A stretch of 64,000 nucleotides of DNA from CAVROP01 sp050008495. Lineage in GTDB: Bacteria; Acidobacteriota; Terriglobia; UBA7540. The notes under the pieces were generated by a model, which was not told where the DNA came from, ran no database searches, and saw only the letters and a program-made list of their open reading frames with translations. Of this stretch, positions 15,207-25,024 are shown one piece after another (the first letter of the stretch is position 1; the number at the start of each line of letters is the position of its first letter). Location of the stretch: positions 8,557 through 72,556 of the forward strand of contig JBEKMN010000012.1 in NCBI GenBank assembly GCA_050008495.1, read 5' to 3'. The position numbers and the translations under genes were made by a program.

Positions 15207-17981
15207 ATGCCGAAGTGCCAATCATGCGGAGTTGCACTGACTGAGAATTCGAGGTTTTGCTCGTCTTGTGGGGCGAGCGTTGCTTCTGACTACGCAGTCA
15301 CTGCGGCCGCCAGTGCCGCTGCGACGACAGCCGAACCGGGACCGGCCTCTCCGAAGGTGGTGAGCGCACAGGCTCGGCCGCGCTCCAGCGGCTCACGCCC
15401 ATCCACCAGTTCGCGTACGTCCACGAGTTCAAGCGGCCTCGCGAGCGAAGGCCGCTTTCTTCCCGGAGCCTTGCTGGCGGAGCGGTACAGAATCGTGGCC
15501 GTGCTCGGGCGGGGCGGAATGGGGGAGGTGTATCGCGCTGACGATTTGGTGCTGGGCCAGCCGGTGGCCTTGAAATTCCTTCCGGAAGCAGCCGCGGGCA
15601 ACGCGGAACTGCTCACACGCTTTCGCAATGAAGTCCGCACGGCGCGCCGGGTTTCTCATTCCAATGCGTGTCGAGTCTATGACGTGGGCACAGTCGACGG
15701 CCATGTGTTTCTCTCCATGGAATACGTCGATGGCGAAGACCTCGCGTCCCTGCTGCGGCGCATCGGCCGTCTGCCGCCAGACAAGGCAGTCGAGATCGCG
15801 CGGCAGCTTTGCGCCGGGCTCGCCGCCGCCCACAAGGAAGGCGTGCTGCATCGCGATCTGAAACCGGCGAACGTGATGCTGGACGGGCGCGGCCGCGCCG
15901 TGATGACGGATTTCGGATTGGCCGGACTCGTGGACCAGATCCAGGGCGCGGATGTGCGCAGCGGAACGCCCGCCTACATGTCGCCGGAGCAGCTCGCCGG
16001 CAAGGAAGTAACGGCCAAGAGCGATATCTATTCGCTGGGGCTCGTGCTCTATGAGATCTTCACGGGCAAGCGTGCCTTTGAAGCTGAGACACTCGCGGAG
16101 TTGGTGCAGATTCGGAACGAACGGCCGGTCAGCAATCCCTCGAGCTGGGTGAAGGACCTTGATCCCGCGGTCGAGCGCGTGATTATGCGCTGCCTGGAGC
16201 AGGAACCAAGCGCGCGGCCGGCTTCGGCACTTGCCGTGGCGGCGGCATTGCCCGGCGGCGATCTGTTGGCAGCAGCGCTGGCGGCGGGAGAAACGCCCTC
16301 GCCGGAAATGGTGGCGGCGGCAGGCGAGAAAGAAGGCATCGCGCCGCGGGTTGCGGTTACCGCCTTCGCAGCCGTCGTTGTGGGACTTACGATCAGCAGT
16401 CTTATTGGCGCCCGCGTGAACGGGCTCCGCCTGATGCCACAGCCCTTGCCGGCCCCCGCCCTGGAAGTCAAAGCGGGCGACATTGTCAAAAGCCTCGGCT
16501 ACACCGATCGGCCGGTCGACCATTCGGCTCAATGGTACTATCAAACTGAGTTCACCACTTACGTCAAAAAGCAGGACGGTGCGCGGCCGAACTGGCCGAA
16601 GATTCTTTCTGAAAGACCCCAAGTGCTCGTCTATGCCTATCGGCAAAGTCCCGTGTATCTGGATCCCGAAGGTTATCAGGGCACCTCGATCACTCCGGGG
16701 ATCGTTCAGTTCGATGACCCGCCCGCAATTCAGTCCGGCATGATCAACCTCGTCATTGACTCCCAGGGCCGATTGATTTCCTTCGAAGCGATTCCCAAGG
16801 AATTCGACGCGAACCCCGCGCCGGCGTGTCCCTTGGATTGGAAACCCCTTTTCGCGGCGGCTGGAATCGATCCTTCACAACTGAAATCTGCAGAGCCGCA
16901 ATGGGTAGAGCTAGGTGCTTCTGACACCCGCGCCGCATGGACGGGGGCCTGGCCCGATTCCGGCCGGCCCCTGCGCGTGGAAGCCGCCTCCTGGCGCGGC
17001 AAGCCGGTTTACTTCCGGCTGATAGGACCGTGGGTGACACCTGGCCGTGAAGAGCAATCCAGCACGAATGGGCTCGAGCACACGGGTTCGATTCTGGGTG
17101 TCACTCTCATAATTCTATTCTTGACCACCGGCGCGCTGATCGCGCGGCGCAATTACTTACGCGGCAAGAGCGATCTTCGGGGCGCTCTTCGCCTTGCGGT
17201 CGCAGTCTTTGTGATCGAGATCGCCGTCTGGGTTTGCCGCTACCACTTCATCCCTACTCTCGCGGCATTTGGACGCTTCGTGTTGGCCGTGAGCACCGGG
17301 CTCTTTCTGTCGGGAGCCATCGGCATGCTCTACGTGGCCCTCGAACCTTATGTGCGGCGGCATTGGCCGCAGGCGGTCGTCTCCTGGAGCCGATTGACCA
17401 CCGGACGTGTGCGCGACCCGCTGGTGGCGCGCGACGTGCTCTGGGGAGTTCTGCTCGGCGTCGTATGGACAGTGGTGATCAGTGTTGGCCTCTTCATCCT
17501 GAACCGGCTTGGCGAGGTTCCGCAATTACCCAGCCAAGCTCTACTCACCGGCGGCCGCGAGCTGGTGGGAATCTGGCTGCTGAACATCATGGGGTGCATC
17601 GGCGCCACAATCGAGTTCTTCTTCGCCATGTTCCTGCTCCGCATCGTGCTGCGCAACAAATGGTTGGCAACCGCCGTCTTCATCGCTCTTTGGACGGCGA
17701 ATAACTCCCTCCACAATACGCGCCCGGAGATTTTTGTGCCCGTCTGGCTGGTGGTCTTTGGGATTGCCGCGTACGCGGTCACCCGCTTTGGCTTGATTTC
17801 ACTGGCCGTGGCCATCTTCACCGCCAACGTTCTCCTGAACGTGCCCTACACCTTCGACTTCAGCAACTGGTACGCCACCAGCGCACTTGCCGTGGTGCTA
17901 AGCTTCGTCGCCATCGCCGGGTGGGGATTCTACACTTCACTCGGAGGACAGAAACTCATCCGCGAGGATCTATTCCAGTAA
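15207..17981 (+). CDS. Zinc-ribbon Ser/Thr protein kinase with a large multi-TM C-terminal half
   Basis: The start at 15207 puts a double-CxxC zinc ribbon (CQSCG..FCSSCG) at the N-terminus; an upstream ATG at 15129 adds 26 unconvincing residues. A low-complexity Ser/Thr linker precedes a Hanks-type kinase: GRGGMGEVY (about 101-109), catalytic Lys near 123, HRDLKPAN (215-222), DFG (235-237), APE-like SPEQ. All catalytic residues are present. After a TM helix (about 365-385) comes a roughly 250-residue external region, then about eight hydrophobic segments from 630 to the end that do not match a family I know. It likely couples an envelope signal to phosphorylation. Confidence 0.9.
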   Translation: MPKCQSCGVALTENSRFCSSCGASVASDYAVTAAASAAATTAEPGPASPKVVSAQARPRSSGSRPSTSSRTSTSSSGLASEGRFLPGALLAERYRIVAVLGRGGMGEVYRADDLVLGQPVALKFLPEAAAGNAELLTRFRNEVRTARRVSHSNACRVYDVGTVDGHVFLSMEYVDGEDLASLLRRIGRLPPDKAVEIARQLCAGLAAAHKEGVLHRDLKPANVMLDGRGRAVMTDFGLAGLVDQIQGADVRSGTPAYMSPEQLAGKEVTAKSDIYSLGLVLYEIFTGKRAFEAETLAELVQIRNERPVSNPSSWVKDLDPAVERVIMRCLEQEPSARPASALAVAAALPGGDLLAAALAAGETPSPEMVAAAGEKEGIAPRVAVTAFAAVVVGLTISSLIGARVNGLRLMPQPLPAPALEVKAGDIVKSLGYTDRPVDHSAQWYYQTEFTTYVKKQDGARPNWPKILSERPQVLVYAYRQSPVYLDPEGYQGTSITPGIVQFDDPPAIQSGMINLVIDSQGRLISFEAIPKEFDANPAPACPLDWKPLFAAAGIDPSQLKSAEPQWVELGASDTRAAWTGAWPDSGRPLRVEAASWRGKPVYFRLIGPWVTPGREEQSSTNGLEHTGSILGVTLIILFLTTGALIARRNYLRGKSDLRGALRLAVAVFVIEIAVWVCRYHFIPTLAAFGRFVLAVSTGLFLSGAIGMLYVALEPYVRRHWPQAVVSWSRLTTGRVRDPLVARDVLWGVLLGVVWTVVISVGLFILNRLGEVPQLPSQALLTGGRELVGIWLLNIMGCIGATIEFFFAMFLLRIVLRNKWLATAVFIALWTANNSLHNTRPEIFVPVWLVVFGIAAYAVTRFGLISLAVAIFTANVLLNVPYTFDFSNWYATSALAVVLSFVAIAGWGFYTSLGGQKLIREDLFQ

Positions 17982-18034
17982 GGCGACAGTTATCGAACCA
18001 GTTGGAGAGATCAGCAGGCAGCGGTGCGTCACGG

Positions 18035-18577
18035 TCACTTCTTTTCGAGGGCGGGCATAAGCCACTGTGATACGCAAGCTTCGTATTCTTTTCTGGCCTC
18101 GTCGGTGATGGGGGCCGTAGCGAGAGGGCCGTTCTCCGTGGCCTGGAAATAAAGATCGCCCGTCCTGCCCAGCGGACCGGGGTCAGTCTTGGTGAATTTC
18201 TCCATATCCGCGTCGGCAAACTCGTAGATCTGTTTGGGAGTGTAGTCTTTCAACTGGCCAGGGCTGAGCTTGTCGACACTGCGCACGTAGATCCTTAACC
18301 TTCCGAAGGCTTTATCTTTATCGTATTCTGCTTTGAAAACATGCTGGAGTTCCTTGTCGGCGTCTTTGGGGTCCTTGTAGACGTCGCCCACGAGGTAAAA
18401 CTCCGCCAGTTTCCCACCGTAAGAGCTGTCGAGAAGCTGAAATAGGCGCAACGTGATGTCATCCGGACTGACCGCCACGGGCTTTTCCTTGGCAACGCAG
18501 AACGTCGGAAGTCCCGCCGTCATTAAGAGCGCGCAAAACGCCGCGGGCAAAAGGAACCTAGGTCGGCAAGTTCGCAT
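18035..18577 (-). CDS. Secreted protein of unknown function
   Basis: About 180 residues. The ATG at 18577 follows GGGAGGAATG; adjacent ATG codons (18580) and a longer reading to 18712 are alternatives. A clear Sec signal peptide (RFLLPAAFCALLMTAGLPTF, cut near CVAKE) precedes a mostly helical charged domain with no recognised motif (DDITLRLFQLLDSSYGGKLAEF). It converges on the kinase gene with a 53-bp gap. Confidence 0.7.
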   Translation of the reverse strand: MRTCRPRFLLPAAFCALLMTAGLPTFCVAKEKPVAVSPDDITLRLFQLLDSSYGGKLAEFYLVGDVYKDPKDADKELQHVFKAEYDKDKAFGRLRIYVRSVDKLSPGQLKDYTPKQIYEFADADMEKFTKTDPGPLGRTGDLYFQATENGPLATAPITDEARKEYEACVSQWLMPALEKK

Positions 18578-18870
18578 CATTCCTCCCGTACTGCTGCTCC
18601 AGCATTTCCAATGTGTGGAGATAAACCTCTCGAGACTCAGACTCGATAATTTCCGTGGAAATACTACTCCGCTCCGGCGCCGAAAACAATAGGACAAAAG
18701 TGCAACGAGCAAACGCTAAAGTCTGAACAAGGTATCGGGTGCTGCAACGCAGAACTGCCTTCCAAAGTCTGGGGCCCTTAGCGTCCCGCAGAAAATCTCT
18801 CGCCAAGAGTCCGTCAAACTCAAGCGAAAGGTGGAAGACGAAACGGCAAAAACATGCAAAAACATACCAC
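18578..18870. other. Spacer upstream of the secreted gene at 18933
   Basis: No gene or repeat recognised in this stretch. It separates two divergent secreted-protein genes and must carry the promoter of the minus-strand gene. Confidence 0.5.
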
Positions 18871-18899
18871 TTGCGAGGGGCCTCGCGGCTGTGTATACT
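18871..18899 (+). promoter_or_regulatory. Sigma-70-type promoter
   Basis: TTGCGA (18871-18876), a 17-bp spacer and TATACT (18894-18899), 33 bp before the ATG at 18933. Start of transcription would be near 18906, leaving a short leader with GAGG as ribosome-binding site. Confidence 0.6.
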
Positions 18900-18932
18900 G
18901 ATGCGGCATTAATGCTTCCGTTATGAGGTCTC

Positions 18933-20153
18933 ATGCCGGCTTCTCACAGACTTCTCTGCGTTACCTTTGCGCTTTTCTTTCTCGCTCTCCCGCTCCGTGC
19001 CCAGACCGGCACCTGCGCCGGCATAAGCGTGGGGCAGGGCGCAAGCCTCAACGGCTTCGTCCCCTTTCCTTCCGACAACTTATGGAATACGGATATATCG
19101 AACGCAACGGTAGACCCCAATTCCGCCAACTACATCAACTTCATCGGCTCGGCCACCACCTTGCACGCCGACTTTGGTTCCGGCACCTACGACAAGCAAA
19201 CCATTGGCATACCTTACCAAGTGGTGCCGGGGTCCCAGGCGAAGGTTAAAGTCACCCTCGGAACTTATGCGAGTGAAAGCGATCCCGGCCCCATGCCTAT
19301 CCCCTCCAACGCGTTGATCGAGGGTTACCCCAATCCGGGAACCGGGGACCGGCACGTGCTGGTACTTGACCCGGGCGGTTGCTGGCTCTACGAGCTTTAT
19401 TACGCCAAGCAATCGAAGAGTGGCGCCTGGAGCGCCAATTCAACCGCCCTATGGGACATGACCATTGATGAGCAGCGCCCTTACACGTGGACTTCAGCGG
19501 ACGCTGCGGGGTTGCCGATCTTCGCGGGCTTGGCGCGTTATGACGAAGTTGCTGCGGGCGCCATCAAGCATGCCCTGCGCTTCACCGTGCCTACTACCCA
19601 GGAGGCTTTCGTCCTGCCCGCCACGCATTGGGCGTCGAGCAATACCAGCGCCGACGCGCCGCCCATGGGGTTGCGTCTGCGGTTGAAGGCGGATTTTGAT
19701 ATTTCCGGTTACCCCGCTGACGACCAGGTCATTCTTACTTGCCTGAAGAAGTATGGTCTGATTCTGGCGGATAATGGCAGCGCCATCTTCATCACTGGAA
19801 CGCCCGATAGCCGCTGGAATAATGATGACCTGGCACTGCTCAAGCAAGTCACGGCCGCGGATTTCGACGTGGTCGAAACCGGTACGGTCTACACACCCTC
19901 GAACGTACCGAGCGGCGCTTCGCCCACCATCTCCAGTTTCACGGCGAACCCCGCTACGGCGGCCCCGGGGCAGATGGTGACCCTCAGTTGGACGACCACC
20001 GGCCAGAGCTACAACATCATCTCACCGCAAGTCGGGCCGGTGCGCGGATCGAGCATTCTCATTGCGGCGCCTTCGGCAACCACGACTTACAAGCTCTACT
20101 CAACCAATCAGTACGGGCGGACCACACGAACCGTGAAAGTCACCATCAATTAG
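18933..20153 (+). CDS. Secreted protein with C-terminal Ig-like domain, function unknown
   Basis: A signal peptide (LLCVTFALFFLALPLRAQ) leads into a large domain of about 290 residues with conserved-looking aromatic and Asp/Asn motifs (FPSDNLWNTDIS, WDMTIDEQRPYTWTSADAAGL, RWNNDDLALLK). The last 80 residues (SFTANPATAAPGQMVTLSWT) are a typical bacterial Ig-like domain. I recognise no catalytic motif. It has its own promoter and is followed by a palindromic repeat, so it looks monocistronic. A surface or carbohydrate-related role is only a guess. Confidence 0.8.
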   Translation: MPASHRLLCVTFALFFLALPLRAQTGTCAGISVGQGASLNGFVPFPSDNLWNTDISNATVDPNSANYINFIGSATTLHADFGSGTYDKQTIGIPYQVVPGSQAKVKVTLGTYASESDPGPMPIPSNALIEGYPNPGTGDRHVLVLDPGGCWLYELYYAKQSKSGAWSANSTALWDMTIDEQRPYTWTSADAAGLPIFAGLARYDEVAAGAIKHALRFTVPTTQEAFVLPATHWASSNTSADAPPMGLRLRLKADFDISGYPADDQVILTCLKKYGLILADNGSAIFITGTPDSRWNNDDLALLKQVTAADFDVVETGTVYTPSNVPSGASPTISSFTANPATAAPGQMVTLSWTTTGQSYNIISPQVGPVRGSSILIAAPSATTTYKLYSTNQYGRTTRTVKVTIN

Positions 20154-20191
20154 CGACTGGTGGTTTGGTCGAAATTACATCCAGAAACCAG

Positions 20192-20287
20192 TGTCATCCT
20201 GAGCGAAGCGAAGAATCTCTGCAGTCGTTCGTAAACCGTCGAAGCCAAGAAACACTGCGGCGATTCTTCGCTTCGCTCAGAATGACA
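20192..20287. repeat. MITE-like palindromic element (TGTCATCC..AATGACA family), copy 1
   Basis: Termini of 26 bp (20192-20217 and 20262-20287) are inverted repeats with one mismatch; the ends are TGTCATCCTGAGCGAAGCGA and its complement. The core is about 44 bp. It lies 38 bp after a stop codon. A second copy is at 48016-48111 and a decayed one at 10977-11086. Confidence 0.9.
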
Positions 20288-20370
20288 GGCGACCGGGCGC
20301 GAGTTCCGAATCGGAAGGCGCGTGACGCCAGGCACAAATCAGAATCAAAAATCCAAAATAGTCTTGGCCT

Positions 20371-22767
20371 CTAGTAGAGCAAATACTTCGCGCGCAAGGC
20401 GCGGAACTGTTGCAGTGCGTCTTGCCACTCGAAGACGATGCGCCGCGGGTCCTTCCCCGCCTTGATGGCATCGAGAACCCAGTGCGCGCCGACGAGAGGC
20501 AGCGTTTTATCCAGCTTGAAGTCGTTCGGATACAGCTTCCAGAGGGCGGCGGCGAGTTCGACGCCGAGAGCAGGCGAGTCAAGCGCCTGGCGGTCCAGCA
20601 ACAGCATCTGCACGCCGTGGCAAACCTGGCCGGCGAACGAACTACTTGCAGGCTTGAAATCCGCCGGCAGGAATCGGACTCCCTGAATGTGGCGCTCATT
20701 CAAATACGTCGAGAGGTTTCGCGAGTCGATCCAAGGCGCGCCGAGCACCTCAAACGGCGTGTCAGTTCCGCGGCCCACGCTGACGTTCGCGCCTTCCACC
20801 ATCGCCACGCCGGGATAAAGAACTTCCTCGGTCGGATTGTGAAGGTTGGGCGAAGGGTTCAACCAAGTCAGACCTGTTTCGTCATACCAATCGGAACGCT
20901 GCCATCCCTGCATTTTGATCACGTGGAGCTTGGCGCCGAGGTGGTTTTCTCCGTTGAACATCTGGGCCAATTCCCCAACTGTCATTCCAGGGCGCACAGG
21001 CTCCGGGAAATAAGCCACGAAGCTGCGCAAGTCGTTGTCGAGGACTGGCCCCTCCACTTCATTCCCGTTAACGGGATCGGGCCGATCCAGCACGTAGAAG
21101 TCAATTCCCTTCTTCGCGGCGGCCTCCAGGCAATAACCCAGAGTCGTGGTGTAGGTGTAGAAGCGAACTCCCGCATCCTGGATGTCGTAGACCAGCGCAT
21201 CCAGCCCTTCCAGCATCTTGTCCGTAGGCCTCTCGACATCGCCATAAAGGCTGTGCACCGGCAAGCCGGTGAGGGCATCAGTGCCTGAGGCGACCTTGGC
21301 GTCCACCTGGCTCGCAAGTCCGTGCTCCGGGCTGAACAGGGCGGCGAGCTTTACCCCCGGCGCGTGGTAGAGCAGATCGATCGTGCGTCGTCCTTCGGCG
21401 TCCACGCCCGTTGCGTTGGTAATCAAGCCCACCCTGCGTCCTTCCAGAGGCGCGAAGTTCTGTGCCTCGAGAACGTCAATGCCTGTCTGCACCTTCCCGT
21501 TCCTAAGGCCTTGCTCGCGATAGCCTCTCATTAATTCGTAGTAACCGGTGAGCGAGCGCCGGCTGGCCAGCACCTGCTCAGCGGAAATGGGCCCCAGCGC
21601 AGCGGCAACGATGGTTGCGATCTGTATGCGCATCTGGACCACGTCGCCTTTACCGTTCGGGTGTACACGGTTCGAGAGGATGATGAGGTAGGTTTTGGTC
21701 ACCGGGTCAACCCAGATATTCGTTCCGGTAAACCCCGTGTGGCCAAACGAACCGACTTCGAATAGCTCGCCCCGATTGGAGGCGAAAGGCGAGTCCAGAT
21801 CCCAACCGAGGCCGCGCGCCGCCATCTTATCCGGGGGATTCTGCGGCGAGGTCATCTTTTCGACGGTCAGAGGGCTGAGGATGCGCGCGCGTTTGTAGCT
21901 GCCCCCGTTGAGAAGCATCTGGGCGAATACCGTCATATCATCCGCGCTCGAGAAAAGACCGGCATGTCCCGCGACGCCGCCCATGTTGTACGCGGTAGGA
22001 TCGTGCACCTCGCCCCACAGCATTTTTCCCCGGTCACCTTCCTGGTATTGCGTGGGCGCAATGCGCTTGCGCCAACTCGCAGGAGGATTGAAGCGAGTAT
22101 CCTTCATGCCCAGCGGTTTGAAGATGTGCTCCGAGCAGTAGACATCCAACGGCTGGCCCGAGACACGATGCACCAGTTCCCCCAGAGTCTCAAAGTTGAT
22201 GTCGCTGTAGACGAAACGGGTGCCAGGCGGGTTGATGAGCTTTGTCTCTGCGATCATCTTCATTGCCGTGCCGTACCCTGACCACTCCGGCTTTAACTCG
22301 AGATCGGGAGGCAGCCCGGAATAATGAGTCATGAGTTCCTGCACGCTGATGGCTTCTTTCCCATTAGCTTTGAACTCGGGCCAGTATTCGGAGACCGGCG
22401 CGCTTAGGACGATTTTGCCTTGCTCCACCAGTTGCATGACGGCCGTGGTGGTGGCCACCACCTTGGTCACCGAGGCCATGTCGAAGATCGTGTGGACATT
22501 CATCGGCAGCGCACGCGGAACCACGGCCCGGCTTCCGAAAGCCTTGCGGTAGATCACCTTTCCGTTCTGACCCACCTCGACCACAGCCCCCGGGCAGTCC
22601 CCTCTGCGAATCGCTTCCTTCACTACGGAATCGATAGCCGCCAGCTTTTGTTTAATGATGTCCTGCTCCGGCTTTTTCGTCTTCTGCACCGTGACCGCTC
22701 GAGCGCCCAGGGGGCCCGCGAGGACACAGGCCGCCAGGAAAAAGCTCATTATCCGCAAACCCTTCAT
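20371..22767 (-). CDS. AmiE-like serine hydrolase fused to NamZ-type exo-beta-N-acetylmuramidase (DUF1343)
   Basis: The ATG at 22767 has GGGAGG 9 bp upstream and gives a signal peptide; a longer reading to 22911 is rejected. Residues about 35-420 are a class C beta-lactamase-fold hydrolase with SVTK (Ser99, Lys102), YSD at 187-189 and GHTG further on. In AmiE this fold removes peptides from MurNAc. Residues about 430-798 are DUF1343 (GLITNATGVD, LFSPEHGL, DIQDAGVRFYTY), known as NamZ, which releases terminal MurNAc. The two activities are separate proteins in the Bacillus ybb cluster; here they are one exported chain next to a transporter and murQ. Confidence 0.88.
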   Translation of the reverse strand: MKGLRIMSFFLAACVLAGPLGARAVTVQKTKKPEQDIIKQKLAAIDSVVKEAIRRGDCPGAVVEVGQNGKVIYRKAFGSRAVVPRALPMNVHTIFDMASVTKVVATTTAVMQLVEQGKIVLSAPVSEYWPEFKANGKEAISVQELMTHYSGLPPDLELKPEWSGYGTAMKMIAETKLINPPGTRFVYSDINFETLGELVHRVSGQPLDVYCSEHIFKPLGMKDTRFNPPASWRKRIAPTQYQEGDRGKMLWGEVHDPTAYNMGGVAGHAGLFSSADDMTVFAQMLLNGGSYKRARILSPLTVEKMTSPQNPPDKMAARGLGWDLDSPFASNRGELFEVGSFGHTGFTGTNIWVDPVTKTYLIILSNRVHPNGKGDVVQMRIQIATIVAAALGPISAEQVLASRRSLTGYYELMRGYREQGLRNGKVQTGIDVLEAQNFAPLEGRRVGLITNATGVDAEGRRTIDLLYHAPGVKLAALFSPEHGLASQVDAKVASGTDALTGLPVHSLYGDVERPTDKMLEGLDALVYDIQDAGVRFYTYTTTLGYCLEAAAKKGIDFYVLDRPDPVNGNEVEGPVLDNDLRSFVAYFPEPVRPGMTVGELAQMFNGENHLGAKLHVIKMQGWQRSDWYDETGLTWLNPSPNLHNPTEEVLYPGVAMVEGANVSVGRGTDTPFEVLGAPWIDSRNLSTYLNERHIQGVRFLPADFKPASSSFAGQVCHGVQMLLLDRQALDSPALGVELAAALWKLYPNDFKLDKTLPLVGAHWVLDAIKAGKDPRRIVFEWQDALQQFRALRAKYLLY

Positions 22768-22873
22768 CGTTTCTAACCTCCCAAATGACACAGTTCCGGC
22801 GTCGTCTAAATGATGCCCGAGGCGAGGACCGTCCCGCACGAGAAAGTCAAAAGGGTGAAAGAGATAGCCTCCG

Positions 22874-24661
22874 TCAGGCCCGCGCACGTGCCCTGGAAAA
22901 GAAGGCTTCAATCTCTTCCAGGGTCTTCCCCATCGTCTCCGGCAAGAAGAAGGTCACGGTGACAAAGTAGAGGACGGTGAAGCCGGCGAAAAGTAAAAAC
23001 ATTGTGGTATAGCCATAACGGCCAACCGTGGGCAGGAAGATAGCGGCCAGGAAAGTGGCAACGGCCTCGTTGATCAGTAAGGCGATGCTCATGCCGTTGG
23101 AGCGGATCCGGGTGGGCATCAGTTCGGACAAGGCCAGCCAGACGCAGATACCAGGCCCCAGCGCGTAAAACGCAGCAAAAGCAAACAGGCTGATGGCCAC
23201 GATCCAGCCGTCCCCCGAGCTGGGCAATGGCGTGATCAGTGCATGCTGGATGCGCAGCGGAGCGGTGCGGGCCTCCTCAAGATTGCCGAAAGGATCGGAG
23301 AAGAAGGCCAATACCTTATTGGCTGGAACGCAGTTTGAACGGCTGAGTTGGATTGGCGCCGATAGCCCATGATTCAAGATCGCGGCCGGAGTCACGGCAC
23401 TGAAATCGCCGTAAGAATAAATGATGGTCAGGGTGGTCGGCTTTTCCGCTAGATCAGCCTGCCCGGCTTCGGTCAGCCATTGCCGTTCCAGTTCCGGTGT
23501 AAGATTCAGCGTCGAGTCCGCCCGCGCATCCAGCACTGTCTGGACAGCCTGGCTCGCGTCCACGCGCTGGCGTTCGCTGCGGTGGAATAATACAGCCGTC
23601 GTTACCAACGACGCCACGAGGCCTGCCGTACCCAGTGAGAGCAGAAACTTGCGCCCTTTTCGGTCAACCAGCAGCATTCCCACGACGGTAGCCAAAGCTT
23701 GCACCAGGGTGAAAATAATGTAACCCCAGTGCGCCGCCACGTCCGACAGACCGCTCTGGATCAGAATAGCGGTGTTGTATCCGATAATCGCATTAATGCC
23801 GGTCGTCTGATTCAAGGCCAGAATCACACAGGCCAGCAAAAACGGAAGCACGTATTTGCGTCGGAGCAAGCTCTCGGCAAAAAGTCTTCCGGCCGCTTTG
23901 GTTTTTTCAGTAGCCTGAATGCTTTCCATTTCCTCCAGTTCCAGTCGCGCCTGCTCGGGGGTACGCGAGCGTAAAAGGGCCTGCAGCGCAAGTTGCTTTT
24001 GGCCGCGCCGGAACAGCAAGCGCGGCGATTCCGCCACGGCAAACCCACCCAGCACAAAGAGCAATCCCGGAGGAAGCGAAACCCAGAAAATGCTGCGCCA
24101 AGCCTGGTCCTTATACGCGAACAGCAGTTGCGGATTGCCCAGCCTGGCGACTTCTTCAACCCTCAAACTGAAATACATCCCCACCCCAGCGGCCGCCACG
24201 ATGCCGATAGTGAGCAGCCACTGGAACATGGCGGTGCCCTGGCCGCGGTCCTCCGGCGCCAGGCACTCGGCCAGGTACAGCGGCACCACCACCCCGATCA
24301 ACCCGGCGCTGATACCCTGGAACAGTCGCCCCAAGATCAGCGGTCCGTAGCCGTGTGAGAGCGCGATCACCGGAATACTTGCGGCGAACAGCGCCCCGCT
24401 AAAAATCATCAGATACTTCCGTCCCATGCGATCGGCCAGTACGCCCGCAAAAAGGGTTGAGATCACGGTGCCTAACAGCACGGCCGCCACTACAAACGAA
24501 ATCTGCCCCGCGTTCAGCCCCGAGGTGGCAACCAAGTAGGGCAAGGCCCCCGCGATGATGCCCACATCGATGCCGTAGAGCAGTCCGCCCAGGCCCCCCA
24601 CCAACTTTAAGAAACGGTTATAGTTTTTCGGCTGCATTTTGAAGACTGTGGAGGTTTGCAC
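22874..24661 (-). CDS. MFS sugar-porter-type transporter, probable amino-sugar importer
   Basis: A 595-residue sugar-porter-type MFS protein with GGLLYGIDVGIIAGALPYL near the N-terminus, DRMGRK between helices 2 and 3, and a PETMGKTLEEIE-type end. A GTG start at 24661 is supported by GAGAGG. Between helices 8 and 9 (about residues 375-475) there is an unusually long hydrophilic, apparently external loop. Its position between the amidase-muramidase and murQ suggests uptake of MurNAc or muropeptide sugar. That is inference by analogy with MFS-type MurNAc transporters. Confidence 0.85.
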   Translation of the reverse strand: MQTSTVFKMQPKNYNRFLKLVGGLGGLLYGIDVGIIAGALPYLVATSGLNAGQISFVVAAVLLGTVISTLFAGVLADRMGRKYLMIFSGALFAASIPVIALSHGYGPLILGRLFQGISAGLIGVVVPLYLAECLAPEDRGQGTAMFQWLLTIGIVAAAGVGMYFSLRVEEVARLGNPQLLFAYKDQAWRSIFWVSLPPGLLFVLGGFAVAESPRLLFRRGQKQLALQALLRSRTPEQARLELEEMESIQATEKTKAAGRLFAESLLRRKYVLPFLLACVILALNQTTGINAIIGYNTAILIQSGLSDVAAHWGYIIFTLVQALATVVGMLLVDRKGRKFLLSLGTAGLVASLVTTAVLFHRSERQRVDASQAVQTVLDARADSTLNLTPELERQWLTEAGQADLAEKPTTLTIIYSYGDFSAVTPAAILNHGLSAPIQLSRSNCVPANKVLAFFSDPFGNLEEARTAPLRIQHALITPLPSSGDGWIVAISLFAFAAFYALGPGICVWLALSELMPTRIRSNGMSIALLINEAVATFLAAIFLPTVGRYGYTTMFLLFAGFTVLYFVTVTFFLPETMGKTLEEIEAFFSRARARA

Positions 24662-25024
24662 ACTTGCCTCTCTGTTTTACGTCCGGCTCCCCTGGGAATT
24701 TGGATCGCGATCCCATCCCTGGGCGCACGGAGAAATTGTATTTACCGGAATACTTCGACCTTGCACCGTCAGAACTAGCAGGATCCGCCGCCGTTGACCC
24801 AAGCCCTGCCGGAAGGACCGCCGGAAGTGCACCCGCCGGGAAAGCAATGACCATTGTCCGGTCTACGGCACTGGACTGCACACTGTATCACGACCTTCTA
24901 AGCGTGGGGAAAATATCCTTTTGCTTTTCCCAGCATTCAGTGCGAAAGTGTAGTCGAAATCCTGCGCCGGTGCTCCTGGAGGAACGCAGTCGGTAGACGC
25001 GGCGGGATAGCCCCCAGCCTCTTT
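24662..25024. other. Divergent control region between transporter and murQ
   Basis: No gene seen. An imperfect inverted repeat GTATT TACCG GAATAC (about 24738-24753) could be an operator, and ATTGTA beside it reads TACAAT on the minus strand as a possible -10. No matching -35 was found. Confidence 0.4.

Noticed and set aside
15429..16646. 405-codon minus-strand open frame opposite the Ser/Thr kinase
   Set aside because: Shadow of the kinase coding sequence with atypical Arg/His-rich composition.
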